This document shows positions 39,167 through 52,600 of a stretch of 64,000 bases of DNA, piece after piece. Positions within the stretch are counted from its first letter, which is position 1. Each line of letters begins with the position of its first letter. The translations under genes and the position numbers were made by a program. The notes under the pieces were generated by a model. It was given only the letters and a program-made list of their open reading frames with translations, searched no databases and was not told the DNA's origin. The DNA is taken from contig NC_045138.2 of assembly GCF_008831285.2 (NCBI RefSeq), positions 35,021,115 through 35,085,114 on the forward strand. The letters run 5' to 3'. This DNA comes from Nymphaea colorata. Its lineage: Eukaryota > Streptophyta > Magnoliopsida > Nymphaeales > Nymphaeaceae.

Positions 39167-40039
39167 CTCTTTGTTGTACGGTGTTCATCCTATCTTTTGC
39201 CCTCAGATTGAGACGATCGCATATCATTTACATCACAACCCTTGATCGCACTTGTCTAGCAATGCATGTTTTTCATTGACTTTCCTTTTTGACTTACGTT
39301 TAACCACCTAAAACTGACCATTCTACCAATGCCTCTAGTTGGCCATGCATATATCGTGTCAATCAGTCAACCACTTATTTCAATTGCATCTAATTAACAT
39401 TTTTAACTTGATGGTGGGAACGTTGATCCATTGAGATCCTAGAGCAGTTCCAAGGTCTCACAGGACTGCTTTCCCTCTTTGTTGTACGGGGTTCATCTTA
39501 TCATTTGCTCTCAAAATGAAACGATCACATATCATTTACATCACATCCCTTGATCGCACTTGTCTAGTATTGCATGTTTTTCATTGTCATCCCTTTTGTG
39601 TTACAATTAACCTCCTAAATCTGACCATTATACCAATGCATCTAGTTGGTCAAGCATTGGACATGTCAACCAACCAGCCATTGATTTCAATTGCATCTAA
39701 TTAACATTTTTAACTTGAGAGTGAACATGCTGCTTCATCAAGATCCTAGAGCAGTTCTGGGGTCTCACAGAACTGCTTTCCAATTTGTTGTAAAGGGTTC
39801 ATCCTAACTCTTGCGATCAAAATGAAACCATCACATACTATTTAAATCACATCCATTGAGCGCACTTGTCTAGTATTGCATGTTTTTCATTGACTTTCCT
39901 TTTGTCCTATGCATAACCTAATAAAACTTACCTTTATACCAATGCATCTAGTTGACCATGCGTTGGTCGTCTCAACCAGTCAGCCATTTATTTCAATTAC
40001 ATCTGATTGACATTTTTAACTTGATGGTGGGCATGTTGC

Positions 40040-40313
40040 CACTTGACAAACAAATGCCATTTTCCATCAACAATGAGTACTCACCTTATCAAAAATGTCA
40101 ATACTGTATTTAAAGGTCTCTGTCCCTTCATCTTTCTGAAAAGAGGCCTGTGGAGTCGACATTCCGAAGGCTCCACTTGACAGGCTCGCGTCGTTCCATG
40201 TCCCGCCCGGTTCACTCAAAGGGCTGTTGGCCTACCAAGCACTTGCCCGCTGCTCCTGCCGGCCGCTTGGCGGGCTCCGCGCTCGTTATCCTGACTGTTC
40301 TCTCCGCTGGGGA
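40040..40313. other. Non-satellite insertion in array, ~274 bp
   Basis: A monomer is interrupted after gggcatgttgc and resumes at aggtcctagagcag. The inserted DNA has an AT-rich left half with a TATA-like tgtatttaaagg and a GC-rich right half (gctgctcctgccggccgctt). About 7 bp of monomer are missing. No terminal repeats or target duplication are visible. The left half could be an LTR fragment. Confidence 0.7.
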
Positions 40314-41230
40314 AGGTCCTAGAGCAGTTTCCAGGTCCCACAGGACTGCTTTCCCTCTTTGTTCTACGGGTTTCATCTTATCTTTTGCCCTCAAAATGAA
40401 ACGATAACATATCATTTATATTACATCCTTTGATCGCACTTGTCTAGCATTGCATGTTTTTCATTGACATTCCTTCTGTCCTACGGATAACCTCTTAAAA
40501 CTGACCATTATACCAATTCATCTAGTTGGCCATGCATTTGTCGTGTCAACCAGTCAACCATTTATTTCAATTGCATCTAATTAACATTTTTAACTTGATG
40601 ATGGGAATGTTGCTTTATCGAGATCCTAGAGCAGTTCCAAGGTCTCACAGGACTGCTTTCCCTCTTTGTTGTACGGGGTCCATCATATCTTTTGCCCTCA
40701 ACATGAGACGATCACATATCATTTACATCACATGTCTTGAGCGCACTTGTCTAGCATTGCATGTTTTTCATTGATTTTCCTTGTCTTATAGATAACCTCC
40801 TAAAACTGACCATTATACCGATGCACATAGTTGGTTATGCATTCGTCATGTCAACCAGTCAGTCATTTCTTTAAATTGCATCTAATTAACATTTTTAACT
40901 TCATCATGGGCCTGCTGCTTCATCAAGATCATAGAGCAGTTCCGAGGTCTCACAGGACTCTCACAGGACTGCTTTCCCTTTTGTTGAATAGGGTTCATCC
41001 TATCTTTTGCACTCAAAATGAGACGATCACATATCATTTACATCACATCCCTTGAGCGCAAGTGTCTAGTACTGCATGCTTTTCATTGACTTTCCTTTTG
41101 TCCTACGCATAACCTCATAATGCTGACCATTATACCAATGCATCTTGTTGGCCATACGTTGGTCATGTCAACCAGTCAACCATTTATTTCAATTGCATCT
41201 AATTGACATTTTTAAGTTGATTGTGGGCAT

Positions 41231-42024
41231 GTTGCTTCCTATGTCACACGGGTACGGGTACGCGGACACAGCAATTTTCAAAATTTTAGGATACGCGGAC
41301 ACCACGAATATTATATTCTAAAAAAGTAAAAATAATAATAAAATTAAAAAAACATTAAATTAATAATTCACTCTTACAATCTCATAAGTCATAAGATAGA
41401 AAGTCTCAAACAAACATAACATGAAATAAAACAATACAACATAGTATAAACATGCAGATTTATTTCTAGATAATGTAAAACAGTCCTTAATGAGAGAAGG
41501 CAACTTCCAGCACATTCTAGTGACTGTTGGCAACGACCACCTTACAAGAACTAAGGCAAAATCCCCAAATCAAACAAAAAAAGAAAATATCGCACATAAC
41601 ATTGAAGAATAGGATCAAGATCGACGGATTAACTGTCCAATCTTCAAACGAAAACATCCCCAAATCGGCAAGAAAAACCCAAACGAAACAAAACCCAAAT
41701 GAAGCATGAAACCTAACTTCTAATATCGAAAAGAAAAAAAAAACACTTACCTGTCTGTCGCCGGCTGCCACCGGATGTCGCCGGAGCTCGTCGTCGTCAC
41801 CCGCCATAGAACTCTGTTGTTGCCGCAAGGAGTCGAGGGTAAAGAGTAAAACGAAATCGAGGGTTAAAACAGAAAATCGGGTTATCAAAGTGGTTCGGAT
41901 CGGGTCTGACCTAAACCTGATCCAAAACGTATCCTGCTATGTCCAAGTGTCGAGATCTGCGTGTCGGAGTGTCGACACCGGTACGTGACCCAGATTGCCA
42001 TATCCATGTCACATAGGTTGCTTC
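41231..42024. mobile_element. hAT-like non-autonomous insertion, 778 bp plus 8-bp target duplication
   Basis: The monomer is split at gttgcttc, present on both sides (41231-41238 and 42017-42024). The insert (41239-42016) has imperfect terminal inverted repeats, ctatgtcacacgg on the left and ctatgtgacatgg read inward from the right. Subterminal cgcggacac/gtgtcggag motifs face inward. An 8-bp duplication fits the hAT superfamily. A minus-strand frame inside (41517-41888, MITRFSVLTLDF start) has no transposase features. Confidence 0.8.
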
Positions 42025-45000
42025 ATTAAGGTCCTAGAGCAGTTTCCAGGTCCCACAGGACTGTTTTCCCTCTTTGTTGTACGGGTTTCATCTTATCTTT
42101 TGCCTTCAAAATGAGACAATCACATATCATTTATATCACATCCTTTGATCGCACTTGTCTAGCAATGCATGTTTTTCATTGACTTTCCTTATGTTTTACG
42201 GATAACCTCTTAAAACTGGCCATTATACCAATGCATCTAGTTGGCCATGCATTTGTCGTGTCAACCAGTCAACCATTTATTTAAATTGCATCTAATTAAC
42301 ATTTTTAACTTGACGATGAGAATGTTCCTTCATCGAGATCCAAGAGTAGTTCCAAGGTCTCACAACACTGCTTTCCCTCTTTATTGTATGGGGTTTATCA
42401 TATCTTTTGCCATCAACATGAGACGATCACATATCATTTACATCACATGCCTTGAGCGCACTTGTCTAGCATTGCATGTTTTTCATTGATTTTCCTTGTC
42501 TTACAGATAACCTCCTAAACCTGACTATTATAGCGATGCACATAGTTGGTTATGCATTCGTCGTGTGAACCAGTCAGCCATTTCTTTAAATTGCATCTAA
42601 TTAACATTTTTAACTCCATCATGGGCAAGCTGCTTCATCAAGCTCATAGAGCAGTTCTGAGGTCTCACAGGACTGCATTCCCATTTGTTGAACAGGGTTC
42701 ATCCTATCTTTTGCGCTCAAAATGGGACGATCACATATCATTTACATCACATCCCTTGAGGCAATTGTCTAGTACTGCATGCTTTTCATTGACTTTCCTT
42801 TTGTCCTACACATAACCGCCTAAAGCTGACCACTATACAAATGCATCTAGTTGGCCATGCATTGGTCGTGTCAACCAGTCAGCCATTTATTTCAGTTGCA
42901 TCTAATTGACACTTTTAACTTGATGGTGGGCATGTTGCTTCATCAAGGTCCTAGAGCAGTTCCAAGGTCTCACCGGACTGCTTTGTCTCTTTGTTGTACG
43001 GGGTTCATCTTACCTTTTGCCCTCAACATGAGACGATCACATATCATTTACATCACATCCCTTGAGCGCACTTGTCTAGCATTGCATGCTTTTCATTGAC
43101 TTTCCCTTTGTCCTACGCATAACCACCTAAAGCTGACCATTGTACCAATGCATCTAGTTGGTCATGCATTGGTCGTGTCAACCAGTCAGCCATTCATTTC
43201 AATTGCATCTAATTGACATTTTTAACTTGGTGGGAATGTTGCTTCATCAAGGTCCTAGAACAGTTCCCAGGTCCCACAGGATTGCTTTCCCTCTTTGTTG
43301 TATAGGGTTCATCTTATCTTTTGCTATCAAAATGAGACAATCACATATCATTTATATCACATCCTTTGATCGCACTTGTCTAGCATTGCATGTTCTTCAT
43401 TAACTTTCCTTGTCTTACGCATATCCTCCTAAAGGTGACCATTATACCAGTGTATCTAGTTGGCCATATATTTCTCGTGTCAACAGTCAACTATTTATTT
43501 CAACTACATCTGATTAACATTTTTAACTTGATACGATCACATTTGATTTACATCACATCCCTTCTCGCACTTGTCTAGTATTGCATGTTTTTCACTGCAT
43601 TTCCTTTTGTCATACACATAACCTCCTAAAACTGACCATTACACCGATGCACATAGTTGGTCATGCATTGGTCGTGTCAACCAGTCATCCCATGAGCGCA
43701 CTTGTCTAGTATTGCATGCTTTTCATTGACATTCCTTTTGTCCTACGCATAACCACCTAAAGCTGACCATTATACCAATGCATCTAGTTGGTCGTGCGTT
43801 GGTCGTGTCAACCAGTCAGCCATTTATTTCAATTGCATCTAATTGACATTTTTAACTTTATGGCGGGCATGTTGCTTCATCAAGGTCCTAGAGCAGTTCC
43901 CAGGTCTCACATCACTGCTTTCCCTCTTTGTTGTACGGGGTTCATATTATCCTTTGCCCTCAACATGAGACAATCACATATCATTTACATCACATCCCAT
44001 GAACGCACTTGTCTAGTATTGCATGCTTTTCATTGACATTCCTTTTGTCCTACGCATAACCACCTAAAGCTGACCATTATACCAATGCATCTAGTTGGTC
44101 GTGCGTTGGTCGTGTCAACCAGTAAGCCATTTATTTCAATTGCATCTAATTGACATTTTTAACTTTATGGTGGGTACGTTGCTTCATCAAGGTCCTAAAG
44201 CAGTTCCCAGGTCTCACATGACTGCTTTCACTCTTTGTTGTACGGGGTTAATATTATCTTTTGCCCTCAACATGAGACGAACACATATCATTTACATCAC
44301 ATCCCATGAGCGCACTTGTCTAGTATTGCATGCTTTTCATTGACTTTCCTTTTGTTCTACGCATAACTACCAAAAGCTGACCATTATACCAATGCATCTA
44401 GTTGGTCGTGTCAACAAGTCATTGCATCTGACTGACATTTTTAACTTGAGACTATCACATATCATTTACATCACATCCCTTCATCGCACTTGTCAAGTAT
44501 TGCATGTTTTTCATTGCCCTTCCTTTTTCTTACGCATAACCTCCTAAAACTGACCCATATACCGATGCACATAGTTGGTCATGCATTGGTCGTGTCAACC
44601 AATCAGCCATTTCTTTCAATTGCATCTAATTAACATTTTTAACTTCATCGAGAACTTGCCGCTTCAACAAGATCATAGAGCAGTTCTGAGGTCTCACAAG
44701 AATGCTTTCTCTTTGTTGAACAGAGTTCATCGTATCCTTTGCGCTCAAAATCAAACCATCACATATCATTAAATCACATCCCTTGAGCGCACTTGTCTAG
44801 TATTGCATGCTTTTCACTGACTTTCCTCTTGTCTTACCCATAACCTCCTAAAGCTAACCATTATACCAATGCATCTAGTTGGCATGCGTTGGTCGTGTCA
44901 ACCAGTCAGCCATTTATTTCAATTGCATCTAATTGACATTTTTAACTTCATCGAGGGCATGCCGCTTCATCAAGATCATAGAGCAGTTCCGAGGTACCAC

Positions 45001-45182
45001 AGGATTGCTTTCGCTTTTGTTGAAGAGGGTTCATCCTATCTTTTGTGCTCAAAATGAAACAATCACATATCATTTAAATCACATCCCTTGAGCGCACTTG
45101 TCTAGTATTACATGTTTTTCATTGACTTTCTTTTGTCCTATGCATAACCTCCTAAAGCTGACCATTATACCAATGCATCTAG

Positions 45183-45349
45183 TTGGCCATGCGTTGGTCG
45201 TGTCAACCAGTCAGCCATTTATTTCAATTGCATTTAATTTACATTTTTAACTTGATGGTGGCCATGTTGCTTCATCGGGGTCCTAGAGCACGTGTCCTTT
45301 TGTCTTACGCATATCCTCCAAAAGCTTACCACTATACCAATGCATCTAG
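45183..45349 (+). repeat. Example ~167-bp deleted monomer class
   Basis: After tcctagagca the unit jumps to cgtgtccttttgtcttacgc, skipping about 140 bp that includes the inverted repeat. Other members with this junction lie near 46800, 49150, 50320, 51490, 52575, 52740, 54610, 57070, 57825, 59410 and 61300. A variant (gaggaggtgtcc) is at 48070 and 62880. Confidence 0.88.
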
Positions 45350-45886
45350 TTGGTCATGTATTGGTCATGTCAACCAGTCAGCCATTTATTTCAATTGCAT
45401 CTAATTAACATTTTTAGGTGCATGGTTCATCCTATCTTTTGCGATCAAAATGAAACCACCACATATGATTTAAATCACATCCCTCGAGCGCACTTATCTA
45501 GTATTGCACGTTTTTCATTGACTTTACTTCTGTCATACGCATAAACTCCTAAAGCTGACCATTGTACCAATGCATCTAGTTGGCCAGGCGTTGGTCGTCT
45601 CAACCAGTCAGCCATTTATTTCAATTGCATTTAATTGACATTTTTAACTTTATGGTGAGCATGTTACTTCATCAAGGTCCTAGAGCAGTTCCCAGGTCGC
45701 ACAGGACTGCTTTCCCTTTTTGTTGTACGGGGTTCATCTTATCTTTTGCCCACAACATGAGACGATCACATATCATTTACATCACATCCCTTGAGCGCAC
45801 TTGTCTAGTATTGCATGCTTTTCATTGACATTCCTTTTGTCCTACGCATAACCACCTAAAGTTGACCATTACACCAATGCATCTAG

Positions 45887-46085
45887 TTGGTCGTGCGTTG
45901 GTCGTGTCAACCAGTCAGCCATTTATTTCAATTGCATCTAATTGACACTTTTAACTTGAGACTATCACATATCATTCACATCACATCCCTTCATCGCACT
46001 TGTCTAGTATTGCATGCTTTTCATTGCCTTTCCCTTTGTCTTACGCATAACTTCCTAAAACTGACCATTATTCCGATGCACATAG
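45887..46085 (+). repeat. Example ~199-bp deleted monomer class
   Basis: gacacttttaacttga runs straight into gactatcacatatcatt, skipping about 108 bp including the inverted repeat. The same junction is seen near 44450, 47530, 53765, 55350, 58570, 60152 and 62036. Confidence 0.88.
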
Positions 46086-49000
46086 TTGTTCATGCATTGG
46101 TGGTGTCAACCAGTCAGTCATTTCCTTCAATTGCATCTAATTAACATTTTTAACTTCATCGAGAGCTTGACGCTTCATCAAGATCATAGAACAGTTCCGA
46201 AGTCTCACAGGACTGCTTTCCCTTTTGTTGAACAGGGTTCATCGTGTCCTTTGCGCTCAAAATCAAAGCATCACATATCATTTAAATCATATCCCTTGAG
46301 TGCACTTGTCTAATATTGCATGCTTTTCATTGACTTTCCTCTTGTCTTACCCATAACCTCCTAAAGCTGACCATTATACCAACGCATCTAGTTGGCCATG
46401 CATTGGTCGTGTCAAGCAGTCAGCCATTTATTTCAATTTCATCTAATTGACATTGTTAACTTCATCGAGGGCATGCCGCTTCATCAAGATCATAGAGCAG
46501 CTCCGAGGTCTAACAGGACTGCTTTCCCTTTTGTTGAACAGGGTTCATTCTATCTTTCGCGCTCAAAATGAAACCATCACATATCATTTAAATCACATCC
46601 CTTGAGTGCACTTGTTTAGTATTGCATGCTTTTCATTGACTTTCCTTTTGTCATATGCACAACACCCTAAAGCTGACCATTATACCAATGCATCTAGTTG
46701 GTCATGCGTTGGTAGTGTCAACTAGTCAGCCATTTATTTCAATTGCAACTAATTGACATTTTTAACTAGATGGTGGGCATGTTGCTTCATCGGGGTTGTA
46801 GAGCACGTGTCCTTTTGTCTTACGCATATTTGGAAAAGCTGACCATTATACCAATGCATCTAGTTGGTCATGCATTGGTCATGTCAACCAGTCAGCCATT
46901 TATTTCAATTGCATTTAATTGACATTTTTAACTTTATGGTGGGCATGTTGCTTCATAAAGGTCCTAGAGCAGTTCCCAGGTCTCACAGGACTGCTTTCCC
47001 TCTTTGTTGTACGGGGTTCATATTATCTTTTGCCCTCAACATGAGACGATCACAAATCATTTACGTCACATCCCATGAGCGCACTTGTGTAGTATTGCAT
47101 GCTTTTCATTGACATTCCTTTTGTCCTACGCATAACCACCTAAAGCTGACCATTATACCAATGCATCTAGTTGGTCGTCTCAACCAGTCAGCCATTTATT
47201 TCAATTGCATCTAATTGACATTTAACATTATGGTGGGCATGTTGCTTCATCAAAGTCCTAGAGCAGTTCCCAAGTCTCACAGGACTGCTTTCCCTCTTTG
47301 TTGCACGGGGTTCATCTTATCTTTTGCCCTCAACATGAGACGATCACATATCATTTACATCACATCCCTTGAGCGCACTTGTCTAGTATTCATGTTTTTC
47401 ATTGACTTTCCTTTTGTCGTAGGCATAACCACCTAAAGCTAACCATTATACCAATGCATCTAGTTGGTTGTGTGTTGGTCGTGTCAACCAGTCAGCCATT
47501 TATTCCAATTGCATATAATTGACATTTTTAACTTGAGACTATCACATATCATTTACATCACATCCCTTCATCGCACTTGTCTAGTATTGTATGTTTTTCA
47601 TTGTCTTTCCTTTTCTCTTACGCATAACCTCCTAAAACTGACCATTATACCGTTGAGCGCACTTGTCAAGCATTGGTCGTGTCAACCAGTCAGCCATTTA
47701 TTTCAATTGCATATAATTGACATTTTTAACTTCATCGAGGGCTTGTCGCTACATCAAGATCATAGAGCAGTTCTGAGGTCTCACAAGACTGCTTTCCCTT
47801 TTGTTGAACAGGGTTCACCCTATCTTTTGCGCTCAAAATGAAACCATCACATATCATTTAAATCACATCCTTGAGCGCACTTGTCTAGTATTGCATGCTT
47901 TTCATTGAATTTCCTTTTGTCCTATGCATAACCTCCTAAAGCTGACCATTATACCAATGCATCTAGTTGGCCATGCGTTGGTCGTGTCAACCAGTCAGCC
48001 ATTTATTTCAACTGCATCTAATTGACATTTTTAACTTGATGGTTGGCATGTTGCTTCATCGAGATCCTAGAGGAGGTGTCCTTTTGTCTTACGAATATCC
48101 TCCAAAAGTTTACCATTATACCAATGCATCTAGTTGGTAATGTATTGGTCGTGTCAACCAGTCAACCATTTATTTCAATTGCATCTAATTAACATTTTTA
48201 ACTTGATTGTGGGCATGCTGCTTCATCAATATCATAGAGTAGTTCCGAGGTCTCACAAGACTGTTTTTCCTTTTGTTGTACATGGTTCATCCTATCTTTT
48301 GCGATCAAAATGAAACCATCACATATCATTTAAATCACATCTCTTGAGCGCACTTGCCTAGTATTGAACGTTTTTCATTGCCTTTGGTTTTGTCATACGC
48401 ATAAACTCCTAAAGCAGAACATTGTACCAATGCATCTAGTTGGCCATGCGTTGGTCGTCTCAACCAGTCAGCCATTTATTTCAATTGCATCTAATTGACA
48501 TTTTTAACTTTATGGTGGGCATGTTGCTACATCAAGGTCCTAAAACAATTCTAAGGTTTCACAGGATTGCTTTCCCTTTTGTTGTACGGGGTTCATTATA
48601 ACCTTTGCGCTCAAAATCAAACCATCACATCTCATTTAAATCACATCACTTGAGCGCACTTGTCTAGCATTGCATGTTTTTCATTGATTTTCCTTGTCTT
48701 ACGTATAACCTTTAAAACTAACCATTATACCGATGCACATAGTTGGTCATGGATTGGTTGTGTCAACCAGTCAGCCATTTCTTTCAATTGCATCTAATTA
48801 ACATTTTTAACTTCATCGAGTGCATGTCGCTTCATCAAGATCAAAGAGCAGTTCGGAGGTCTCACAGGACTGCTTTCCCTTTTGTTGAACAGGGTTCATC
48901 CTATCTTTTGCGCTCAAAATGAAACCATCACATATCCTTTAAATCGCATCCCTTGATCGCACTTGTCTAGTATTGCATGCTTTTCATTGACTTTCCTTTT

Positions 49001-49490
49001 GTCGTATGCATAAACTCGTAAAGTTCACCATTATACCAATGCATCTAGTTGGCCATGCGTTGGTCGTGTCAACCAGTCAGCCATTTATTTCAATTGCATC
49101 TAATTGACATTTTTAACTTGATGGTGGGCATGTAGCTTCATCGGGGTCCTAGAGCACTTGCCCTTTTGTCTTACGCAGATCCTCCAAAAGCTGACCATTA
49201 TACCAATGCATGTAGTTGGTCATGCATTGGTCGTGTCAACCAGTCAGCCATTTATTTCAATTGCATCTAATTAACATTTTTAACTTGATTGTGGGCATGC
49301 TGCTTCATCAATATCATAAAGCAGTTCCGAGGTCTCACAAGACTGTTTTCCCTTTTGCTGTACGTGGTTCATCGTATCTTTTGCGGTCAAAATGAAACCA
49401 TCACATATCATTTGAATCACATCCCATGAGCGCACTTGTCTAGTATTGCACGTTTTTCATTGACTTTCCTTTTGTCATATGCATAAACTC

Positions 49491-49601
49491 GAGTTCTAGC
49501 ACACGAAAGTCGAAGTATATTCTTTATTCGACACAAACTGTGTTTTTTTGAGGATCCGCTGTGATGATGAGAGAGATTTCTGCATATCCACCCGAATCGA
49601 G
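49491..49601. other. Non-satellite insertion in array, ~111 bp
   Basis: Foreign sequence replaces about 28 bp of a monomer between gcataaactc and attcatctagttgg. It contains a small inverted repeat (tcgaa...ttcga near 49511-49532). The origin is not recognised; no target duplication is seen, so it looks like a filler or repair patch. Confidence 0.7.
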
Positions 49602-52600
49602 CATTCATCTAGTTGGCCATGTGTTGGTCGTCTCAACCAGTCAGCCATTTATTTCAATTGCATCTAATTGACATTTTTAACTTTATGGTGGGCATGTTGC
49701 TTCATCAAGGTCCTAAAACAGTTCCAAGGTTTCACAGGACTGCTTTTCCTTTTGTTGTACGGGGTTCATTATATCTTTTGCGATCAAAATGAAACCATCA
49801 CATCTCATTTAAATCACATCCCTTGAGCGCACTTGTCTAGCATTGCATGTTTTTTATTGATTTTTTTACGTATAACCTCTAAAACTGACCATTATACCGA
49901 TGCACATAGTTGGTCATGCATTGGTCGTGTCAACCAGTTAGTCATTTCTTTCAATTGCATCTAATTAACATTTTTAACTTCATCGAGGGCATGCCACTTC
50001 ATCAAGATCAAAGATAAGTTTTGAGGTCTCACAGCACTGTTTTCCCTTTTGTTGAACAGGGTTCATCCTATCTTTTGCGCTCAAAATCAAACCATCACAT
50101 ATCATTTAAATCACATCCCTTGATCGCACTTGTCTAGTATTGCATGCTTTTCATTGACTTTCCTCTTGTCGTATGCATAAACTCGTAAAGCTCACCATTA
50201 TACCAATGCATCTAGTTGGCCATGTGTTGGTCGTGTCAACCGGTCAGCCATTTATTTCAATTGCATTTAATTTACATTTTTAACTTGATGGTGGGCATGT
50301 TGCTTCATCGGGGTCCTAGAGCACTTGTCCTTTTGTCTTACGCATATCCTCCAAAAGCTGACTATTATACCAATGCATATAGTTGGTCATGCATTGGTAG
50401 TGTCAACCAATCAGTCATTTATTTCAATTGCATCTAATTAACATTTTTAACTTATCATGGGCATGCTGCTTCATCAATATCCTAGAGCAGTTATGAGGTC
50501 TCACAGGACTGCATTCTCTTTTGTTGTACAGGGTTCATCCTATCTTTTGTGATCAAAATGAAACCATCACATATCATTTGAATTACATCCCTTGAGCGCA
50601 CTTGTGTAGTATTGCATGCTTTTCATTGACTTTCCTTTTGTCATACGCATAACCTCATAAAGCTGACCATTGTACCAATGCATCTAGTTGGCCATGCGTT
50701 GGTCGTGTCAACCAGTCAACCATTTATTTCAATTGCATCTAATTGACATTTTTAACTTTATGGTGGGCATGTTGCTTCATCAAGGTCCTAAAGCAGTTCC
50801 AAGGTTTCACAGGACTGCTTTCCCTTTTGTTGTACGAGGTTCATCATATCTTTTGCGATCAAAATGAAACCATCACATATCATTTAAATCACATCCCTTG
50901 AGCGCACTTTAAGTTATATGTGTCGCCCTTTCTTGCCAATACGCAGAACCTCCTAAAACTGGCCATCATACCAAAGCATCTAGTTGGTCGTGCCTTGGTC
51001 GTGTCAACCAGTCAGCCATTTATTTCAATTGCATCTAATTGACATTTTTAACTTGATGATGGGCATGTTTTGCTTCATCAAGGTCCTAGAGCAATTCCCA
51101 GGTCCCACATGACTGTTTTCCCTCTTTGTTGCTCCATCAAAAAGAGACTCACATATCATTTCCATCACATCCTTTGATCGCACTTGTCAAGCACTGCACG
51201 TTTTTCATTTACCTTCCTTTTGTCTTACGCTTGTCCTCGTAAAGCTGACCATTATAGCCATCACATATCATTTAAATCACATCCCTTGAGTGCATTTGTC
51301 TAGTATTGCATGCATTTCATTGACTTTCCTTTTATCATACGCATAACCTCCTAAAGCTGACCATTGTACCAATGCATCTAGTTGGCCATGCATTAGTCGT
51401 CTCAACCAGTCAGCCATTTATTTCAATTGCATTTAATTTACATTTTTAACTTGATGGTGGCCATGTTGCTTCATCGGGGTCCTAGAGCACGTGTCCTTTT
51501 GTCTTACGTATATCCTCCAAAACATGACCACTATACCAATGCATCTACTTGGTCATGCATTGGTCATGTCAACCAGTCAGCCATTTATTTCAATGGCATC
51601 TAATTAACATTGTTAACTTAATCGTGGGCATGGTGCTTCATCGATATCATAGAGCAGTTCCGAGGTCTCACAAGACTGCTTTCCCTTTTGTTGTACATGG
51701 TTCATCCTATCTTTTGCGATCAAAATGAAACCACTACATATCATTTGAATCACATCCCTTGAGCGCACTTGTCTAGTATTCCACGTTTTTCATTGCCTTT
51801 CCTTTTGTCATACGCATAATCTCCTAAAGCTGACCATTGTACCAATGCATCTAGTTGGCCATGCGTTGGTCATCTCAACCAGTCAGTCATTTATTTCAAT
51901 TGACTCTAATTGACATTTTTAACTTTATGGTGGGCACGTTGCTACATGAAGGTCCTAAAACAGTTCCAAGGTTTCACAGGACTGCATACCCTTTTGTTGT
52001 ACGGGGTTCATTATATCTTTTGCGATCAAAATGAAACCATCACATCTCATTTAAATCACATCCCTTGAGCGCACTTGTCAAGCATTGCATGTTTTTCATT
52101 GATTTTCCTTGTCTTACATATAACCTCCAAAAACTGACCATTATACCGATGCACATATTTGGTCATGCATTGGTCGTGTCAACCAGTCAGCCATTTCTTT
52201 CAATTGCATCTAATTAACATTTTTAACTTCATCGAGGGCATGACGCTTCAACAAGATCAAAGAACAATTCCGAGGTCTCACAAGACTGTTTTCCCTTTTG
52301 TTGTACATGGTTCATCCTATCTTTTGCGCTCAAAATGAAACCATCACATATCATTTAAATCACATCCCTTGAGCGCACTTGTCTAGTATTACATGCTTTT
52401 CATTGACTTTCCTTTTGACCTAAGCATAACCTCCTAAAGCAGACCATTATACCAATGCATTTAGTTGGTCATGCGTTGGTCGTGTCAACAAGTCAGCCAT
52501 TTATTTCAATTCCATCTAATTGACATTTTTAATTTGATGGTGGGCATGTTGCTTAATCGGGGTCCTAGAGCACGTGTCCTTTTGTCCTATGCATAACCTC

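Larger units (their letters stand above)
43686..47120 (+). repeat. Array-internal duplication, left copy
   Basis: A run of monomers in the same order as 53006-57390 (shift 9,320, then 9,403 after a copy-1 deletion near 45416, then 10,270 after the 859-bp insertion in the right copy). It contains the empty site cccttgag at 46293-46300. Confidence 0.9.

Noticed and set aside
41517-41888. 123-codon minus-strand frame inside the 778-bp insertion, as a possible transposase
   Set aside because: Too short, with no DDE, BED-finger or dimerisation motif of hAT transposases. It could be captured sequence or chance.
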